From Cyclobacteriaceae bacterium (lineage in GTDB: Bacteria > Bacteroidota > Bacteroidia > Cytophagales > Cyclobacteriaceae), in the NCBI GenBank assembly GCA_020832375.1, contig JAFIEW010000013.1, positions 1-49,601 of the forward strand: a DNA stretch of 49,601 bases, in the 5' to 3' direction. The position numbers and the translations under genes are program-made. Under the pieces are notes generated by a model. It did no database searches. It was given only the letters and a program-made list of their open reading frames with translations, and was not told the DNA's origin. Shown piece by piece: positions 34,584-44,167 of the stretch. Within the stretch, counting starts at the first letter, position 1, and each line of letters starts with the position of its first letter.

Positions 34584-35996
34584 ATGAAGAAGGTAGTAAT
34601 CGCAGGTGCGACAGGTTTCATCGGTAGATTTTTCATAGAAGCTTATCGGCATAAGTACCATATCATCGCTTTGAGTAGAAAGAAGGTCAAAGACAATCCC
34701 TATCCTGAGGTAGAATGGCGACAGGTAGAGATGTACTCCATCACGAGTACAATGGAAGCCGTAAAAGGTGCAGATTATGCTATTTACTTAGTGCATTCGA
34801 TGAATGCTGCCACCCGCCTCAATCAAGGTAGCTTCGATGATACCGACCTCTTGCTTGCAGATAATTTTGCTCGGGCCTGCGATTATAATGAGGTAAAGCA
34901 AATTATTTTTATGGGTGGGATATTACCTAAGGAGAAACATCCGGAGGAAATGTCTCGTCATTTGCGTAGTCGCTATGAGGTAGAGCAAACTCTTGGTTCT
35001 AAGAGACCTGCCCTTACAGCTCTGCGTGCAGGTATTGTAATTGGGCCAGGCGGTTCTTCCTTTAATATAGTGAAGCGCTTGGTAGATAGACTGCCTATCA
35101 TGGCTTGTCCTAAATGGTGTGATTCCGAAAATCAGCCGATAGGCATTAAAGATATCTTGCGAATAATCGATTATTCTTTAGGGAATGAGAATCTATATGG
35201 TCGGCCTGTAGAGGTTGGTATTCCTGAGGTAATGAGCTATCGGAATATGCTTCAAAGAACGGCCCAACTTATGGGTAAGAGAAGATGGATCTTTAGTGTC
35301 CCATTTTTTAGTTTAGGTTTTTCTAAACTTTGGGTAGGATGGATTTCTAATAGTTCCTCTACTTTGGTATCACCATTAGTAGAAAGTTTAAAGCATCAAA
35401 TGACGGTAGATCCAAGCCATGGGTTGCCAGAAGAATTTGCTTTTGAATATGAGACTTTCGAAGAAAGTTTGAATTATGCACTTTCTGAAAATGAGAAAGA
35501 ACTGGCTCCACTTCCTTCCTTTCAATATGAAGCAAAAGAAAAAAATACGGTGAGAAGTTTTCAGCGATTGCCTAATGAAGGTAAGCTTCCAGCTCACTGG
35601 ATAGCCAATCGCTATAAATTGTGGTTGCCTACCTTTTTTGGTTTTTTAATTACTGCGAAAGAAACAAATGACGATACAGTAGGATTTTATCTTTTTGGTA
35701 TCAATAGGCCAATGCTTCAACTTAAGTTGATTAACGATAGAAGTGATGCATCTCGCCAAATTTTTTACATTAATGGTGGATGGCTTGTGAAGCGATTTGA
35801 TTACGGATGGCTTGAGTTTAGAAATGTGTTGCAAGATCGATATACGATTACTGCCATTCATGAATTTGTGCCTAGGCTACCATGGGTTATTTATATGAAT
35901 ACCCAAGCATTAGTGCATTTGTGGGTCATGCGACAGTACAAGAAATATTTGTATAAAATAGTGAATAAAAGAGGTCAGCAAGAGCCTGTAAATTAA
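34584..35996 (+). CDS. NAD(P)-binding epimerase-like protein with C-terminal DUF2867
   Basis: The N-terminal Rossmann domain starts VVIAGATGFIGRFF (GxxGxxG) and continues ADYAIYLVHSMN and ALRAGIVIGPGGSSF, an atypical short-chain dehydrogenase/NAD-binding module of about 280 residues. The C-terminal ~170 residues (PAHWIANRYKLWLPTF...DYGWLEFRNVLQDRYTITAIHEFVPRLPWVIY) fit DUF2867. Two-domain proteins of this type occur widely in bacteria, with unknown substrate. The next gene (GT2) starts 8 nt downstream, so both probably belong to one cell-surface or lipid modification unit. Confidence 0.85.
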   Translation: MKKVVIAGATGFIGRFFIEAYRHKYHIIALSRKKVKDNPYPEVEWRQVEMYSITSTMEAVKGADYAIYLVHSMNAATRLNQGSFDDTDLLLADNFARACDYNEVKQIIFMGGILPKEKHPEEMSRHLRSRYEVEQTLGSKRPALTALRAGIVIGPGGSSFNIVKRLVDRLPIMACPKWCDSENQPIGIKDILRIIDYSLGNENLYGRPVEVGIPEVMSYRNMLQRTAQLMGKRRWIFSVPFFSLGFSKLWVGWISNSSSTLVSPLVESLKHQMTVDPSHGLPEEFAFEYETFEESLNYALSENEKELAPLPSFQYEAKEKNTVRSFQRLPNEGKLPAHWIANRYKLWLPTFFGFLITAKETNDDTVGFYLFGINRPMLQLKLINDRSDASRQIFYINGGWLVKRFDYGWLEFRNVLQDRYTITAIHEFVPRLPWVIYMNTQALVHLWVMRQYKKYLYKIVNKRGQQEPVN

Positions 35997-36004
35997 TTTT
36001 CAAT

Positions 36005-36634
36005 ATGATTACTAATTCAGTCGGAATTTCTGTTATTATGGCTACTTTCAATCGAGCCGACCTATTTGAAGAGGGTATTTTGAGCCTTATCAAACAGGAC
36101 TTTACTGATTATGAGTTTATTTTGGTGGACGATGGTAGTACAGATCAGACTTTTCAAATCTTCAAAAAGTACCTAGATAATTATCCAAACTTTAGATACA
36201 TCCGCCATAGCAATCGAAAGCAGCCCGGCTCATTGAACGTAGGTTTACAAAATAGTAGTGGTAAATATATTACCTTTTTGGATAGTGACGACCATTATTT
36301 AAAAAATCACCTTCGCTTGCGATATAATTTTATGGAAAAGAATCCGGAAGTTCATATTATCCACGGTGGTGTGAAAATAATTGGAAGTACCTTAGTTCCT
36401 GATAAAGACAACCCCAAGCAACTCATCGATATTGAGGACTGCACCGTGGGAGGAACCATCTTTGCTCGAAGATCTGCCATTCATCAACTCAAGGGATTTA
36501 AACCTATCAATTATGCTTCCGATAGCGATCTAGTAGAGCGAGCACTAGAGAATGAGCTTGAAGTAGCAAAAGTGGACTATCCTACTTACGTATACCACAG
36601 GCTTTCAGAAGACTCAATTACAAATAGTCGGTAG
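36005..36634 (+). CDS. Family 2 glycosyltransferase
   Basis: GT-A fold in 209 residues: VSVIMATFNRADLF, ILVDDGSTDQT (first Asp pair), SLNVGLQNSSGKYITFLDSDDHYL (DxD metal-binding motif SDD) and the acceptor-side EDCTVGGTIFARRSA...DSDLVERAL. No membrane segment, so it is cytoplasmic or peripheral. It is a compact form lacking a long C-terminal region. Donor and acceptor sugars are not deducible. It is coupled to the DUF2867 gene upstream. Confidence 0.9.
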   Translation: MITNSVGISVIMATFNRADLFEEGILSLIKQDFTDYEFILVDDGSTDQTFQIFKKYLDNYPNFRYIRHSNRKQPGSLNVGLQNSSGKYITFLDSDDHYLKNHLRLRYNFMEKNPEVHIIHGGVKIIGSTLVPDKDNPKQLIDIEDCTVGGTIFARRSAIHQLKGFKPINYASDSDLVERALENELEVAKVDYPTYVYHRLSEDSITNSR

Positions 36635-36647
36635 GAAGCTTAGAGAT

Positions 36648-36662
36648 ACCCTCATTCCACGC
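36648..36662 (-). repeat. Dispersed motif copy (GCGTGGAATGAGGGT)
   Basis: Read on the minus strand, ~180 nt beyond the M42 peptidase stop and past its terminator; the + strand GT2 gene ends 13 nt away. Confidence 0.5.
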
Positions 36663-36783
36663 TAATTTAAATATTTAGTTGAAATCTACACCTGTGAAAG
36701 ATTAATTTTGCCCCTCTGTACTCAAGTAGTGGAGTGTATGATTATTCTTGTAATCAACCCTCTTTATTTGCACGCCTTAAAGC

Positions 36784-36818
36784 ATAAAAAAAGCACCCAT
36801 GCTTATGCTTAGGTGCTT
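36784..36818 (-). terminator. Terminator of the M42 peptidase gene
   Basis: AAGCACC...GGTGCTT, 7-bp stem with a 14-nt loop, followed on the minus strand by TTTTTTT. Confidence 0.75.
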
Positions 36819-36841
36819 GTAATATCGAAAAGATCAGAAAT

Positions 36842-37930
36842 CTAATTTGGATTTTTGATGTAAGAGTAATCTGTTTTATTCTTCAGCTGTATGATGTATT
36901 GATACATCAGCTCAATTACATGATTCATGTCGCCAGTATGAATGGTTTCTACTGTGGTGTGCATGTATTTTAAAGGTAATGATATCAAGGCCGAAGGAAC
37001 TCCAGAGTTAGAATAAGCAAAAGCATCTGTATCAGTTCCGGTAGATCTACTCGCGGCTGACCGCTGAAACGGAATTTTATTTTTTTCGGCTGTCTGAATA
37101 ATTTCCTTGAGCAAGTTATTATGCACTGCAGGGCCGTAGGTCAAGACAGGGCCATCTCCAGCTTTTTGACTTCCACTCACGATTTTATCATAAAGTGGTG
37201 AGAAGGTGTCATGGCATACGTCGGTCACGATAGCAACATCAGGCTTGATTCTTTCAGCGATCATTTCAGCACCTCTTAATCCCACTTCTTCTTGCACTGC
37301 ATTGACGATGTACAATCCAAAGTCTAATTTATGCTTACCTTCTTTGATTTTACGTGCCACCTCAGCGATCATATAGCCGCCGATGCGATTATCAAGTGCT
37401 CTACCTACCAGGAGGTTGTCGTTTAAGAAGAATGGTTCATCATCAAAAGTGATAACAGAACCTACATGTACACCCTTTTTTTCTACCTCTTCCTTGTTGC
37501 TACAGCCAATATCGATAAAAATGTTTTGAAGGCTAGGAGCTGTTTCTTTTCCCCCTGGTTGCTTTCTTACGTGGATAGCTGGCCATCCAAATATACCTTT
37601 TACAATCCCTTGCTCGGTGTGAATATTAACTCGCTTTGAAGGAGCTATCTGATGGTCAGAGCCACCGTTTCTCGCCACATAAAGATAGCCATCATCGCTA
37701 ATGTAATTAACGAACCAGCTTATTTCATCAGCATGGGCTTCTATTACTACTTTGAATTCAGCTTCTGGATTAACAACACCCACTACTGTGCCGTAGCTAT
37801 CGGTCATATAGGTGTCTACAAAGGGCTTGATATGCTCTAGCCATATTTCTTGGCCTGACTGTTCAAATCCAGTGGGTGAAGCATTGTTTAAATACTTGAA
37901 AAGAAAATCTTGATTTTCTATTTTAGGCAT
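36842..37930 (-). CDS. M42-family aminopeptidase (glutamyl aminopeptidase/endoglucanase type)
   Basis: 362-residue di-zinc peptidase: IEAHADEISWFV (metal His/Asp), GRALDNRIGGYM (bridging Asp), NAVQEEVGLRGAE (catalytic Glu pair), AIVTDVCHD (metal Asp) and LPLKYMHTTVETI (metal His). The PDZ-like insertion typical of M42 lies between the first two motifs. It forms large tetrahedral complexes in known members and trims peptides in the cytoplasm. It stands alone, divergent from the short-chain dehydrogenase. Confidence 0.95.
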   Translation of the reverse strand: MPKIENQDFLFKYLNNASPTGFEQSGQEIWLEHIKPFVDTYMTDSYGTVVGVVNPEAEFKVVIEAHADEISWFVNYISDDGYLYVARNGGSDHQIAPSKRVNIHTEQGIVKGIFGWPAIHVRKQPGGKETAPSLQNIFIDIGCSNKEEVEKKGVHVGSVITFDDEPFFLNDNLLVGRALDNRIGGYMIAEVARKIKEGKHKLDFGLYIVNAVQEEVGLRGAEMIAERIKPDVAIVTDVCHDTFSPLYDKIVSGSQKAGDGPVLTYGPAVHNNLLKEIIQTAEKNKIPFQRSAASRSTGTDTDAFAYSNSGVPSALISLPLKYMHTTVETIHTGDMNHVIELMYQYIIQLKNKTDYSYIKNPN

Positions 37931-38180
37931 AAGCTTATGTTTATAATTGATAATTAAGGATCCATTAACGGATACGTATTAAGTTAATCGATCTCGTAGC
38001 ATGAAAGTTAAGCAGAATTTGAAATATTTTTGAGCCTTTGTTAAAGTCATGTCAATCTTAAAGTATAATTTTTTATTGTGCTTGATAAAACCAGTTTCGG
38101 ATGCTGTGGTTATAGTTATAAGCAGCTAGAAATCCAATCATAATATCATTTTATCGTGATATAGTAGCTTTTTTATTTAT

Positions 38181-38200
38181 TTTGCGTTGGAGTGAGGGTA
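38181..38200 (+). repeat. Dispersed motif copy (TTTGCGTTGGAGTGAGGGTA)
   Basis: Lies 13-33 nt upstream of the short-chain dehydrogenase start; the only strong copy ahead of, rather than behind, a gene. Confidence 0.4.
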
Positions 38201-38213
38201 CAAATGAGTCTTT

Positions 38214-38948
38214 ATGCGAGTATTTATAATTACAGGATCAAGTAAAGGTATTGGAAAAGCGCTTGCAGAACAATTGCTTTCAGCGGGCAATAATCATGTA
38301 GTGGGCATCAGTAGGACACATAGCATTGATCATGAAAACTATCAAGCTTTGTCCATTGATTTATCTACTGAACCTCATGTCTGGGCAGCTAATACCGAAG
38401 AACTATTTACACAGCTTTCCCAGCGAGAGTGGGATGAGGCCGTTCTAATTAACAATGCGGGTATGTTGGGTACTGCGGCTTACGTTGGTGAACTCAATCC
38501 GGGTGAAATAAGCAGGGTACTTCACCTCAATGTGAGTGCTGTAATTCAGCTGACGCATCAGTTCTTAAAGGCTTTTCGTGGGATGAGCTTTTCTAGGCAG
38601 ATTATTAATATAAGTAGTGGTGCAGGCAAGAGCCCTGTGGATGGCTGGGGGTTATATTGCACTAGTAAGGCAGCCTTGGATATGTTTAGTGAGGTGGTGG
38701 CTCTTGAGCAGCGTAATCGCAAAGAGTCGGTAAAAGTATTTGCAGTTGCACCGGGTGTAGTAGATACTGAGATGCAAAGCGAGATCAGAGCATCTGATCC
38801 CAAACAGTTTTCTAAGATTGACAAATTTTTAAATCTCAAAAATGAAAACCAACTTTATAGTCCTGATCGTTCGGCCAAAAAAATCATCGAATTAATCAAC
38901 CGAAAAAATGAATTTGAATCAGTAACTCAGGATGTCCGCAAGTATTAG
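38214..38948 (+). CDS. Short-chain dehydrogenase/reductase
   Basis: Classical SDR of 244 residues: cofactor motif TGSSKGIGKAL, LINNAGMLG (NNAG), catalytic Ser in IINISSGAGK, and YCTSKAALD (YxxxK). SRTHSID after the second strand suggests NADP preference. Overall it resembles sepiapterin reductase-like SDRs (PGVVDTEMQ). Its end overlaps the next gene's start by 17 nt, an unusual coupling to an outer-membrane protein. Confidence 0.9.
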   Translation: MRVFIITGSSKGIGKALAEQLLSAGNNHVVGISRTHSIDHENYQALSIDLSTEPHVWAANTEELFTQLSQREWDEAVLINNAGMLGTAAYVGELNPGEISRVLHLNVSAVIQLTHQFLKAFRGMSFSRQIINISSGAGKSPVDGWGLYCTSKAALDMFSEVVALEQRNRKESVKVFAVAPGVVDTEMQSEIRASDPKQFSKIDKFLNLKNENQLYSPDRSAKKIIELINRKNEFESVTQDVRKY

Positions 38949-39990
38949 AATTTTTTTTATTGCTTTTTTATTTTTTGGCAGTCTTCAGCAGGCATCGGCA
39001 CAAAATCGCTGGTACTTTGAGCAAGATACTGTGGACTTTGACTATATCCGATATTACACAGATAAGGTTATCTTCAAATTTCTAATAGAATACCGTACGC
39101 TTGATCTATCATTTACAGACACCGAAGGTGCCGATATACCGCTTACTTATCAGGTCAACCAAACAGCAAGGGTAGGGGTATCAGGTCAAGCTTTTGGGCT
39201 TGGATTTAACCTCGCTTTACCGCTGCCCGCTTCTTTCAGAGATGTAGATCGCTTTGGTGATCCTACAGTATTTGATTTTCAAATCAACCAGTTTTTTCGG
39301 CGTTGGGGAGTCGACCTAACTTACCAATGGTATGAAGGCTTCTTTATTGACAATCCTGGTGATTTCGGTCAGAATAATGGAGAAGGTTTTGTACGTGATG
39401 ATTTGCGAGTAACGAAAGCGTTCGTCAATGTTTTCTATACAGTAAGCCCTGAGCAATATTCTTTTAAAGCTGCTTACACTCAAAGAGAGAAGCAAATAAA
39501 AAGCGCTGGCTCTGTAGTATGGAAAGCTTCAATGGAGCGGTTTGGTATGTCATCAGATCAAGCCACGCTACTTCCAGATTGGTTTGAAGGATCTGACCAT
39601 AGCACAGGTAGCGGTGATTTAGATCGTGGGGTATTTTGGAGTTTAGCTTTCTTACCGGGATACGGACATAATTACGTTTTCGGAGACTTTTATTTCAATC
39701 TTGCCTTCTTTGGAGGGATTGCTCTTCAAAGTCATTATTACCGTTTCGGTGAAAGTGATAGCTTTGCTAGCAGGTATAATATTGCTCCTGAGGTTAACCT
39801 TCGTTCGGCCATTATTTACGATAGAGGGAAGTTTTTTGCAGGTGCATCCTATTTTGTGCAAACTAGTCGCTTTACTCTTGATAATGGTCTAGAAATCACC
39901 ACCAATACCACAAATGCTAGGGCTTTTGTAGGCTTTCGTTTTCAACAAGGAGGTATCTTCAAAAGAAGAGTACTTAGTTTTCTCTATTGA
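38932..39990 (+). CDS. DUF4421-family outer-membrane beta-barrel protein
   Basis: 352 residues. Signal peptide SIRIFFIAFLFFGSLQQASA, cleavage before QNRWYFEQD. The remainder has alternating amphipathic strands (e.g. FDFQINQFFRRWGVDLTYQW, NLRSAIIYDRGKFFAGASYF) and ends in an aromatic residue (FLY), as barrel proteins do. DUF4421 proteins are common in Bacteroidota, function unknown. It starts inside the SDR gene. Confidence 0.85.
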   Translation: MSASIRIFFIAFLFFGSLQQASAQNRWYFEQDTVDFDYIRYYTDKVIFKFLIEYRTLDLSFTDTEGADIPLTYQVNQTARVGVSGQAFGLGFNLALPLPASFRDVDRFGDPTVFDFQINQFFRRWGVDLTYQWYEGFFIDNPGDFGQNNGEGFVRDDLRVTKAFVNVFYTVSPEQYSFKAAYTQREKQIKSAGSVVWKASMERFGMSSDQATLLPDWFEGSDHSTGSGDLDRGVFWSLAFLPGYGHNYVFGDFYFNLAFFGGIALQSHYYRFGESDSFASRYNIAPEVNLRSAIIYDRGKFFAGASYFVQTSRFTLDNGLEITTNTTNARAFVGFRFQQGGIFKRRVLSFLY

Positions 39991-40350
39991 TTAGCTGTAA
40001 AGAGTCCCTAATCATTCTAAGCCTTATTATTTAAGACTCACATTTATTTCTTATTAAGGAAGTATAATATGATGACCCATTTTTGGGAGGAATTTTACTG
40101 GTAGTGAAATAAAAACTTATGAGAGTTGATTTTATTAGTGGAATATATTGTTGGTAGGACTTATTTTTTTTAATTTGCCTATCATAACGTTCAGTCATCA
40201 TACAATATTAGCCTATCGTCATATGCACTTGAAGCAATTAAGCGTCATTTCTTGGTGTTCCTTATTGCATCTACAGCCGATTTTCGACTGTTAGTCATAC
40301 CTTGTTTCTTAAGGTTAATCTAATTTTATTTTAAATTTCTAATTTTTGAT
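39991..40350. other. Gene-free stretch
   Basis: No gene, terminator or repeat is recognised between the DUF4421 and isoaspartyl peptidase genes. Confidence 0.4.
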
Positions 40351-41274
40351 ATGAGTTATCAACTTGCTATTCATGGCGGTGCAGGCACCATTTTGCGTTC
40401 TCAGATGAACGCTGACATTGAAAAAAAATATCACACAGCTTTAAAGTTAGCTTTAGAAAAGGGGAAGCAATGCTTAAAATCAGGTGGCAGCGCACTACTT
40501 GCCGTCGAGCTTGCAGTAAGTGTAATGGAAGACAGCCCGCTTTTTAATGCGGGTAAGGGCTCCGTATTCTCTGCAGCAGGTACCCACGAGATGGAAGCTT
40601 CAATCATGTGTGGTAAAAGCCTATCGGCAGGTGCTGTAGCGGAAGTAAGTGGTGTAAAAAACCCAGTACAGCTAGCAGCCAAAGTGCTCTCCAATTCTGA
40701 ATTTGTGTATATGGTAGGTCGTGGTGCCGAGCAATTTGCCAAAGAGAAGGGGCTTGTTTTTGAAAATGCTGAATATTTTGCAACTGACTTTCGTAAGCTC
40801 CAACTCAAAGAGGCGCAAGAGGAAGGGAGGGTGCAGCTTGATCATAGTAAGAGTAAGGAGCGTAAATTTGGAACTGTAGGTGCCGTAGCCCTCGATCTTT
40901 CTGGTAATCTTGCCGCTGCTACTTCTACTGGAGGATTGACCAATAAGCAATATGGCAGGCTTGGGGATAGTTCAATGATCGGAGTAGGGAATTATGCCAA
41001 TAATACTACCTGTGCAATTTCGTGCACAGGTTATGGTGAGTACTTTATTCGTGCGGTGGTGGCCCATGATGTATCCGCAATGATGGAATATGGTGGCAAA
41101 TCCTTGGACGAGGCATGTCGAATAGTAGTGCAAGAAAAGCTTCGGACTATGGGTGGTGAAGGTGGTGTGATAGCCATAGATTCAGTTGGTAATATCTGCC
41201 TAGAATTTAACTCTGAAGGGATGTATCGAGGTTTTGTAAATGAAAATGAGTTGAAAACGTTGATTTATAAATAG
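40351..41274 (+). CDS. iaaA: Isoaspartyl peptidase / L-asparaginase (Ntn hydrolase)
   Basis: The 307-residue precursor of the plant-type asparaginase family has the start LAIHGGAGTILR, NAGKGSVFSAAGTHEMEASIM, and the autocleavage site FGTVGAVALD, where Thr becomes the new N-terminal nucleophile. TSTGGLTNKQYGRLGDSSMIG, GTGYGE-like CTGYGEYFIR and GGEGGVIAID follow. It removes isoaspartyl residues from damaged peptides. There is no signal peptide, so it is cytoplasmic. Confidence 0.93.
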   Translation: MSYQLAIHGGAGTILRSQMNADIEKKYHTALKLALEKGKQCLKSGGSALLAVELAVSVMEDSPLFNAGKGSVFSAAGTHEMEASIMCGKSLSAGAVAEVSGVKNPVQLAAKVLSNSEFVYMVGRGAEQFAKEKGLVFENAEYFATDFRKLQLKEAQEEGRVQLDHSKSKERKFGTVGAVALDLSGNLAAATSTGGLTNKQYGRLGDSSMIGVGNYANNTTCAISCTGYGEYFIRAVVAHDVSAMMEYGGKSLDEACRIVVQEKLRTMGGEGGVIAIDSVGNICLEFNSEGMYRGFVNENELKTLIYK

Positions 41275-41535
41275 TTAGATTCTGATGTGAAAGCCTTAGG
41301 TTCAGCATACTCGGGACAGTAAAGTGAAGGTGTTTTGACATACTTTTTAACTTAAACCAAGCAAAAGAGAGCTTAGCATGACGCTAACCCTTAATATGTC
41401 AAACTTGACGTTTTCCTACAATGCTTATGCTAAAAAAACTTACCCTTTAAAAAAAAATCTTGTATAGTTCTGAAAAAGAGGTGTTTGGCTGTTTTTAAGA
41501 ATGCCTAGTTTAAAAGGTATACAGGATTAGGCACT
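41275..41535. other. Gene-free stretch
   Basis: Nothing recognised apart from the terminator that follows on the opposite strand. Confidence 0.4.
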
Positions 41536-41576
41536 AGAAAAAATGAAACTACTGATTATCAATAATCAGTAGTTTC
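41536..41576 (-). terminator. Terminator of the DUF1275 gene
   Basis: GAAACTACTGATTAT and ATAATCAGTAGTTTC pair over 15 bp around CA; on the minus strand ATTTTTTCT follows. The + strand side lacks T, so it serves the minus-strand prmA-DUF1275 unit. Confidence 0.8.
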
Positions 41577-41651
41577 CAATATAGGAGCTTTACTAAAGTT
41601 ATCAAGCTTTTTTGGTTAAATTCACTATCTCCACGTTCCTGTCACCCTACG

Positions 41652-42380
41652 TTATCTACTCTTCATCTTAAAGCGAGCATGTTGATATTTTCTCCTCACC
41701 ATTAGGCTTAAATTGTCATAAATCAACCCAATAATCAGTAAAATTGCAGCAATCATGAGTACTCTTAGTTGTAAGGCACCGTAGGAAAACCCTCCTAAAA
41801 TTCCCCCCAAAAAGAAAAATAGTACAATGGTCAACCTCAATTTAATTGATGCAAACAATTTAGCCTTTTCCTTGGTGAAGAACAATTTTGAAAGGTCAAT
41901 GCCTAGGTCTGTAAATAAACCTGTCAGGTGGGTGGTTCGTACGATAGCATCCGAGATGGTAGTTACGAGTGAATTTTGAAGTCCCATAGCGAAGAGTAAA
42001 ATGATGACTAGGAGATCTGGCTTATAAATAATAAGCTCATGACCAATCAGGGCGATAGTCATCAAAAGAAGGCTTTCCGTGATAACAGGAGCTTTATAAG
42101 TAGATTTAAAGCGCGATTCTTTCTGGTACTCCATGATAAAGCTTGCATAAAAAGAACCTAAAAGGAAAGCTGCGATATACAAAAAATATTTTAACCCTGA
42201 CTGGAAGCTCAGTGTAAGGGCTTTTTCCATAAAAAATGCAAAATGCCCCGTCACATTGGTAGCTAATTCTTTTACAGCTAAAAAAGCGGCGACATTGACC
42301 ATTCCCGCCACAAAAGATAGCAGGGACGCGATCTTCAAATTATGCTCATAAGTACGTTTTCTTCCCCTTTGTCTAAACAT
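41652..42380 (-). CDS. DUF1275 (YoaK-family) membrane protein
   Basis: 242 residues with about six hydrophobic segments; family motifs FVAGMVNVAAFL, NVTGHFAFF and MGLQNSLVTTISDAIVRTTHLTGLFTDLGIDLS. The role of the family is unknown; transport is suspected. It starts 18 nt after prmA and shares its message. Confidence 0.9.
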   Translation of the reverse strand: MFRQRGRKRTYEHNLKIASLLSFVAGMVNVAAFLAVKELATNVTGHFAFFMEKALTLSFQSGLKYFLYIAAFLLGSFYASFIMEYQKESRFKSTYKAPVITESLLLMTIALIGHELIIYKPDLLVIILLFAMGLQNSLVTTISDAIVRTTHLTGLFTDLGIDLSKLFFTKEKAKLFASIKLRLTIVLFFFLGGILGGFSYGALQLRVLMIAAILLIIGLIYDNLSLMVRRKYQHARFKMKSR

Positions 42381-42398
42381 CTCAGTACTAAATCCCCA

Positions 42399-43223
42399 TT
42401 ATGTTAGCTGCAAATGAAGCATCATCCAACCTTCTCGAGTAGTAGATCTTACTTTCTCAAATCCGGCTTTCTTTGCTGCACCCATAATGTCTTTTTCATC
42501 ATAGTCATAAAACCCGCTAAGTAGCAGTATGCCCTTATTTTTTAAAACCTTTGCGTACAATGAAATTTCATTAAGCAATACGTTTTTATTAATGTTTGCC
42601 AGCACCGCATCATATGCTTGTACCTCCAAAAAGTCCTTTATTGTACCTACTTCAGCTTTCACCTTAGTACAATTATTGGCAGTGGCATTTTCAAGCGTAT
42701 TTTCAACTGACCAATCTTCAATATCAAAAGCAAGCACTTCTTTTGCACCTAGTTTTTCTGCTAGTAAAGCCAAAATACCAGTCCCCGTTCCTGCATCCAT
42801 AACTTTTGCTGGAAATGGGTGAAGCGCAAAAAGTTCTCTGGTCATCTGCCAAGTCGTATGATGATGCCCTGTGCCAAAAGACATTTTAGGTGTAATTATA
42901 AGCTCTTGTTTAAAGTTGCGATCTGGCTTCGAATGAAAATCCGCTCGGATGTAGCAAAGATCTTCAACAGCTATAGGATCGTAGTTTTTTTCCCACTCTT
43001 CGTTCCAATTCACTTTTTTCTGATCACTAATGTCAAATTCTGATATAGTATAGCGATCGAGAATTTCTAGTACTCCCTCCCTATCAAAGCCTTCAGAAGC
43101 TACAGAAGCTGTGAGTTCATCATTTTCGAATGCAAAAGAGTCAAATCCAACGTAAGAAAGTTCTGCACTCAGTATTTCAGCAGTCTCTTCGCTGCATTTA
43201 ATTGCTACAACCTTGTAGTCCAT
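42399..43223 (-). CDS. prmA: Ribosomal protein L11 methyltransferase
   Basis: 274 residues. The N-terminal substrate-recognition domain has DQKKVNWNEEWEKNYDPI. The methyltransferase core has TPKMSFGTGHHHTTWQM, AdoMet motif VMDAGTGTGILALLAEKLGA, LAFDIEDWSVENTLENA and VLANINKNVL. It trimethylates ribosomal protein uL11. Confidence 0.96.
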   Translation of the reverse strand: MDYKVVAIKCSEETAEILSAELSYVGFDSFAFENDELTASVASEGFDREGVLEILDRYTISEFDISDQKKVNWNEEWEKNYDPIAVEDLCYIRADFHSKPDRNFKQELIITPKMSFGTGHHHTTWQMTRELFALHPFPAKVMDAGTGTGILALLAEKLGAKEVLAFDIEDWSVENTLENATANNCTKVKAEVGTIKDFLEVQAYDAVLANINKNVLLNEISLYAKVLKNKGILLLSGFYDYDEKDIMGAAKKAGFEKVRSTTREGWMMLHLQLT

Positions 43224-43345
43224 GTTAGGTGATGATAAAATTGTATAAAACTTTTTTTCGTGGAATGATAATTCAATTTAACTTTCCTACATGATTCTTA
43301 ATTACAGGCACTCAAATACATTTTCTTATAGCTTGATATAAATAT

Positions 43346-43714
43346 TTATCTACATCCTGCAAACGTACGTGTATCGATAAAAAACACTGTGAAGTCAGCA
43401 TAAGCTCGGCGCTCAGAAAAGTAGACGATGAAGTCTGCAAAACCTCTGTTAGGAACAAAATACCACATACCACTCTGATCAGCGAAAAGCTGATTGTCTT
43501 CTTCAAATACCACTAAATTGGCAAATGCTTCTGAATCTTCTTCATATATTATGAAATCTGCCATTGCCGGATTATCCGTAATGTAGATTCCTCCATAAAT
43601 TTTGCAAACATCTGGTTTATCGGCCTTAGATAACAAGTCTAACGGATCTGTTGCAAGTAGATTAAAAGGCAATAAAAGCATGATGCTTACAAAAAAAAAG
43701 TATATCCTAATCAT
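43346..43714 (-). CDS. DUF6150-family secreted repeat protein
   Basis: 122 residues, signal peptide (IYFFFVSIMLLLPFNLLATD) then about seven short beta repeats of the type (A/F)AD-F-x-V-Y/F (ADFIIYEED, ANLVVFEED, ADFIVYFSE, ADFTVFFID). Such proteins occur only in Bacteroidota as far as I know; function unknown. Cys at CKIYGG and FAGCR could bridge the ends of the repeat set. Confidence 0.75.
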   Translation of the reverse strand: MIRIYFFFVSIMLLLPFNLLATDPLDLLSKADKPDVCKIYGGIYITDNPAMADFIIYEEDSEAFANLVVFEEDNQLFADQSGMWYFVPNRGFADFIVYFSERRAYADFTVFFIDTRTFAGCR

Positions 43715-44167
43715 ACCCAGATGAATGTTTTAATCAATTGCACAGTATTTTCAACCGTTAGATTAGCTTCTTTTTCAAGTTGGCATAATCAGACTTAAAT
43801 TATAACTTATTACAGAACAAGATTAGTGCCAATCCCCTGAAAGTTATTCGCTAGACAGAAATAGACTAGAGGAATAAGGTGTTGACAATAGTCGAGTTTA
43901 GTTCTTATTCGTATGGCATTATAGCCACTTTTAGTGCTTATCAGCCTTGAAATAACTCTTTAGAAAAGATGTATGCGTTGATTAAATTCTAACAAGCTTT
44001 TTCTATCCTCATGCTGAAGCTGTAAATAGCAAGTATTCGATTCGTTTTTGAAAACCATTAAGGTGAAATAAGGACAGTAAATTACGCTCCTCATTTCACG
44101 CTGTAATTGAGTTTTAGTATTGGCCTATTTCTAATCTAACTGGCTTGTCTCTAATATTTTCAAGCGG
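43715..44167. other. Gene-free stretch
   Basis: No gene is seen. It carries one dispersed motif copy (44089-44101, minus) just beyond the tpiA stop. Confidence 0.4.
44089..44101 (-). repeat. Dispersed motif copy (GCGTGAAATGAGG)
   Basis: 67 nt after the tpiA stop, in tpiA sense orientation; one base differs from GTGGAATGAGG. Confidence 0.4.
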
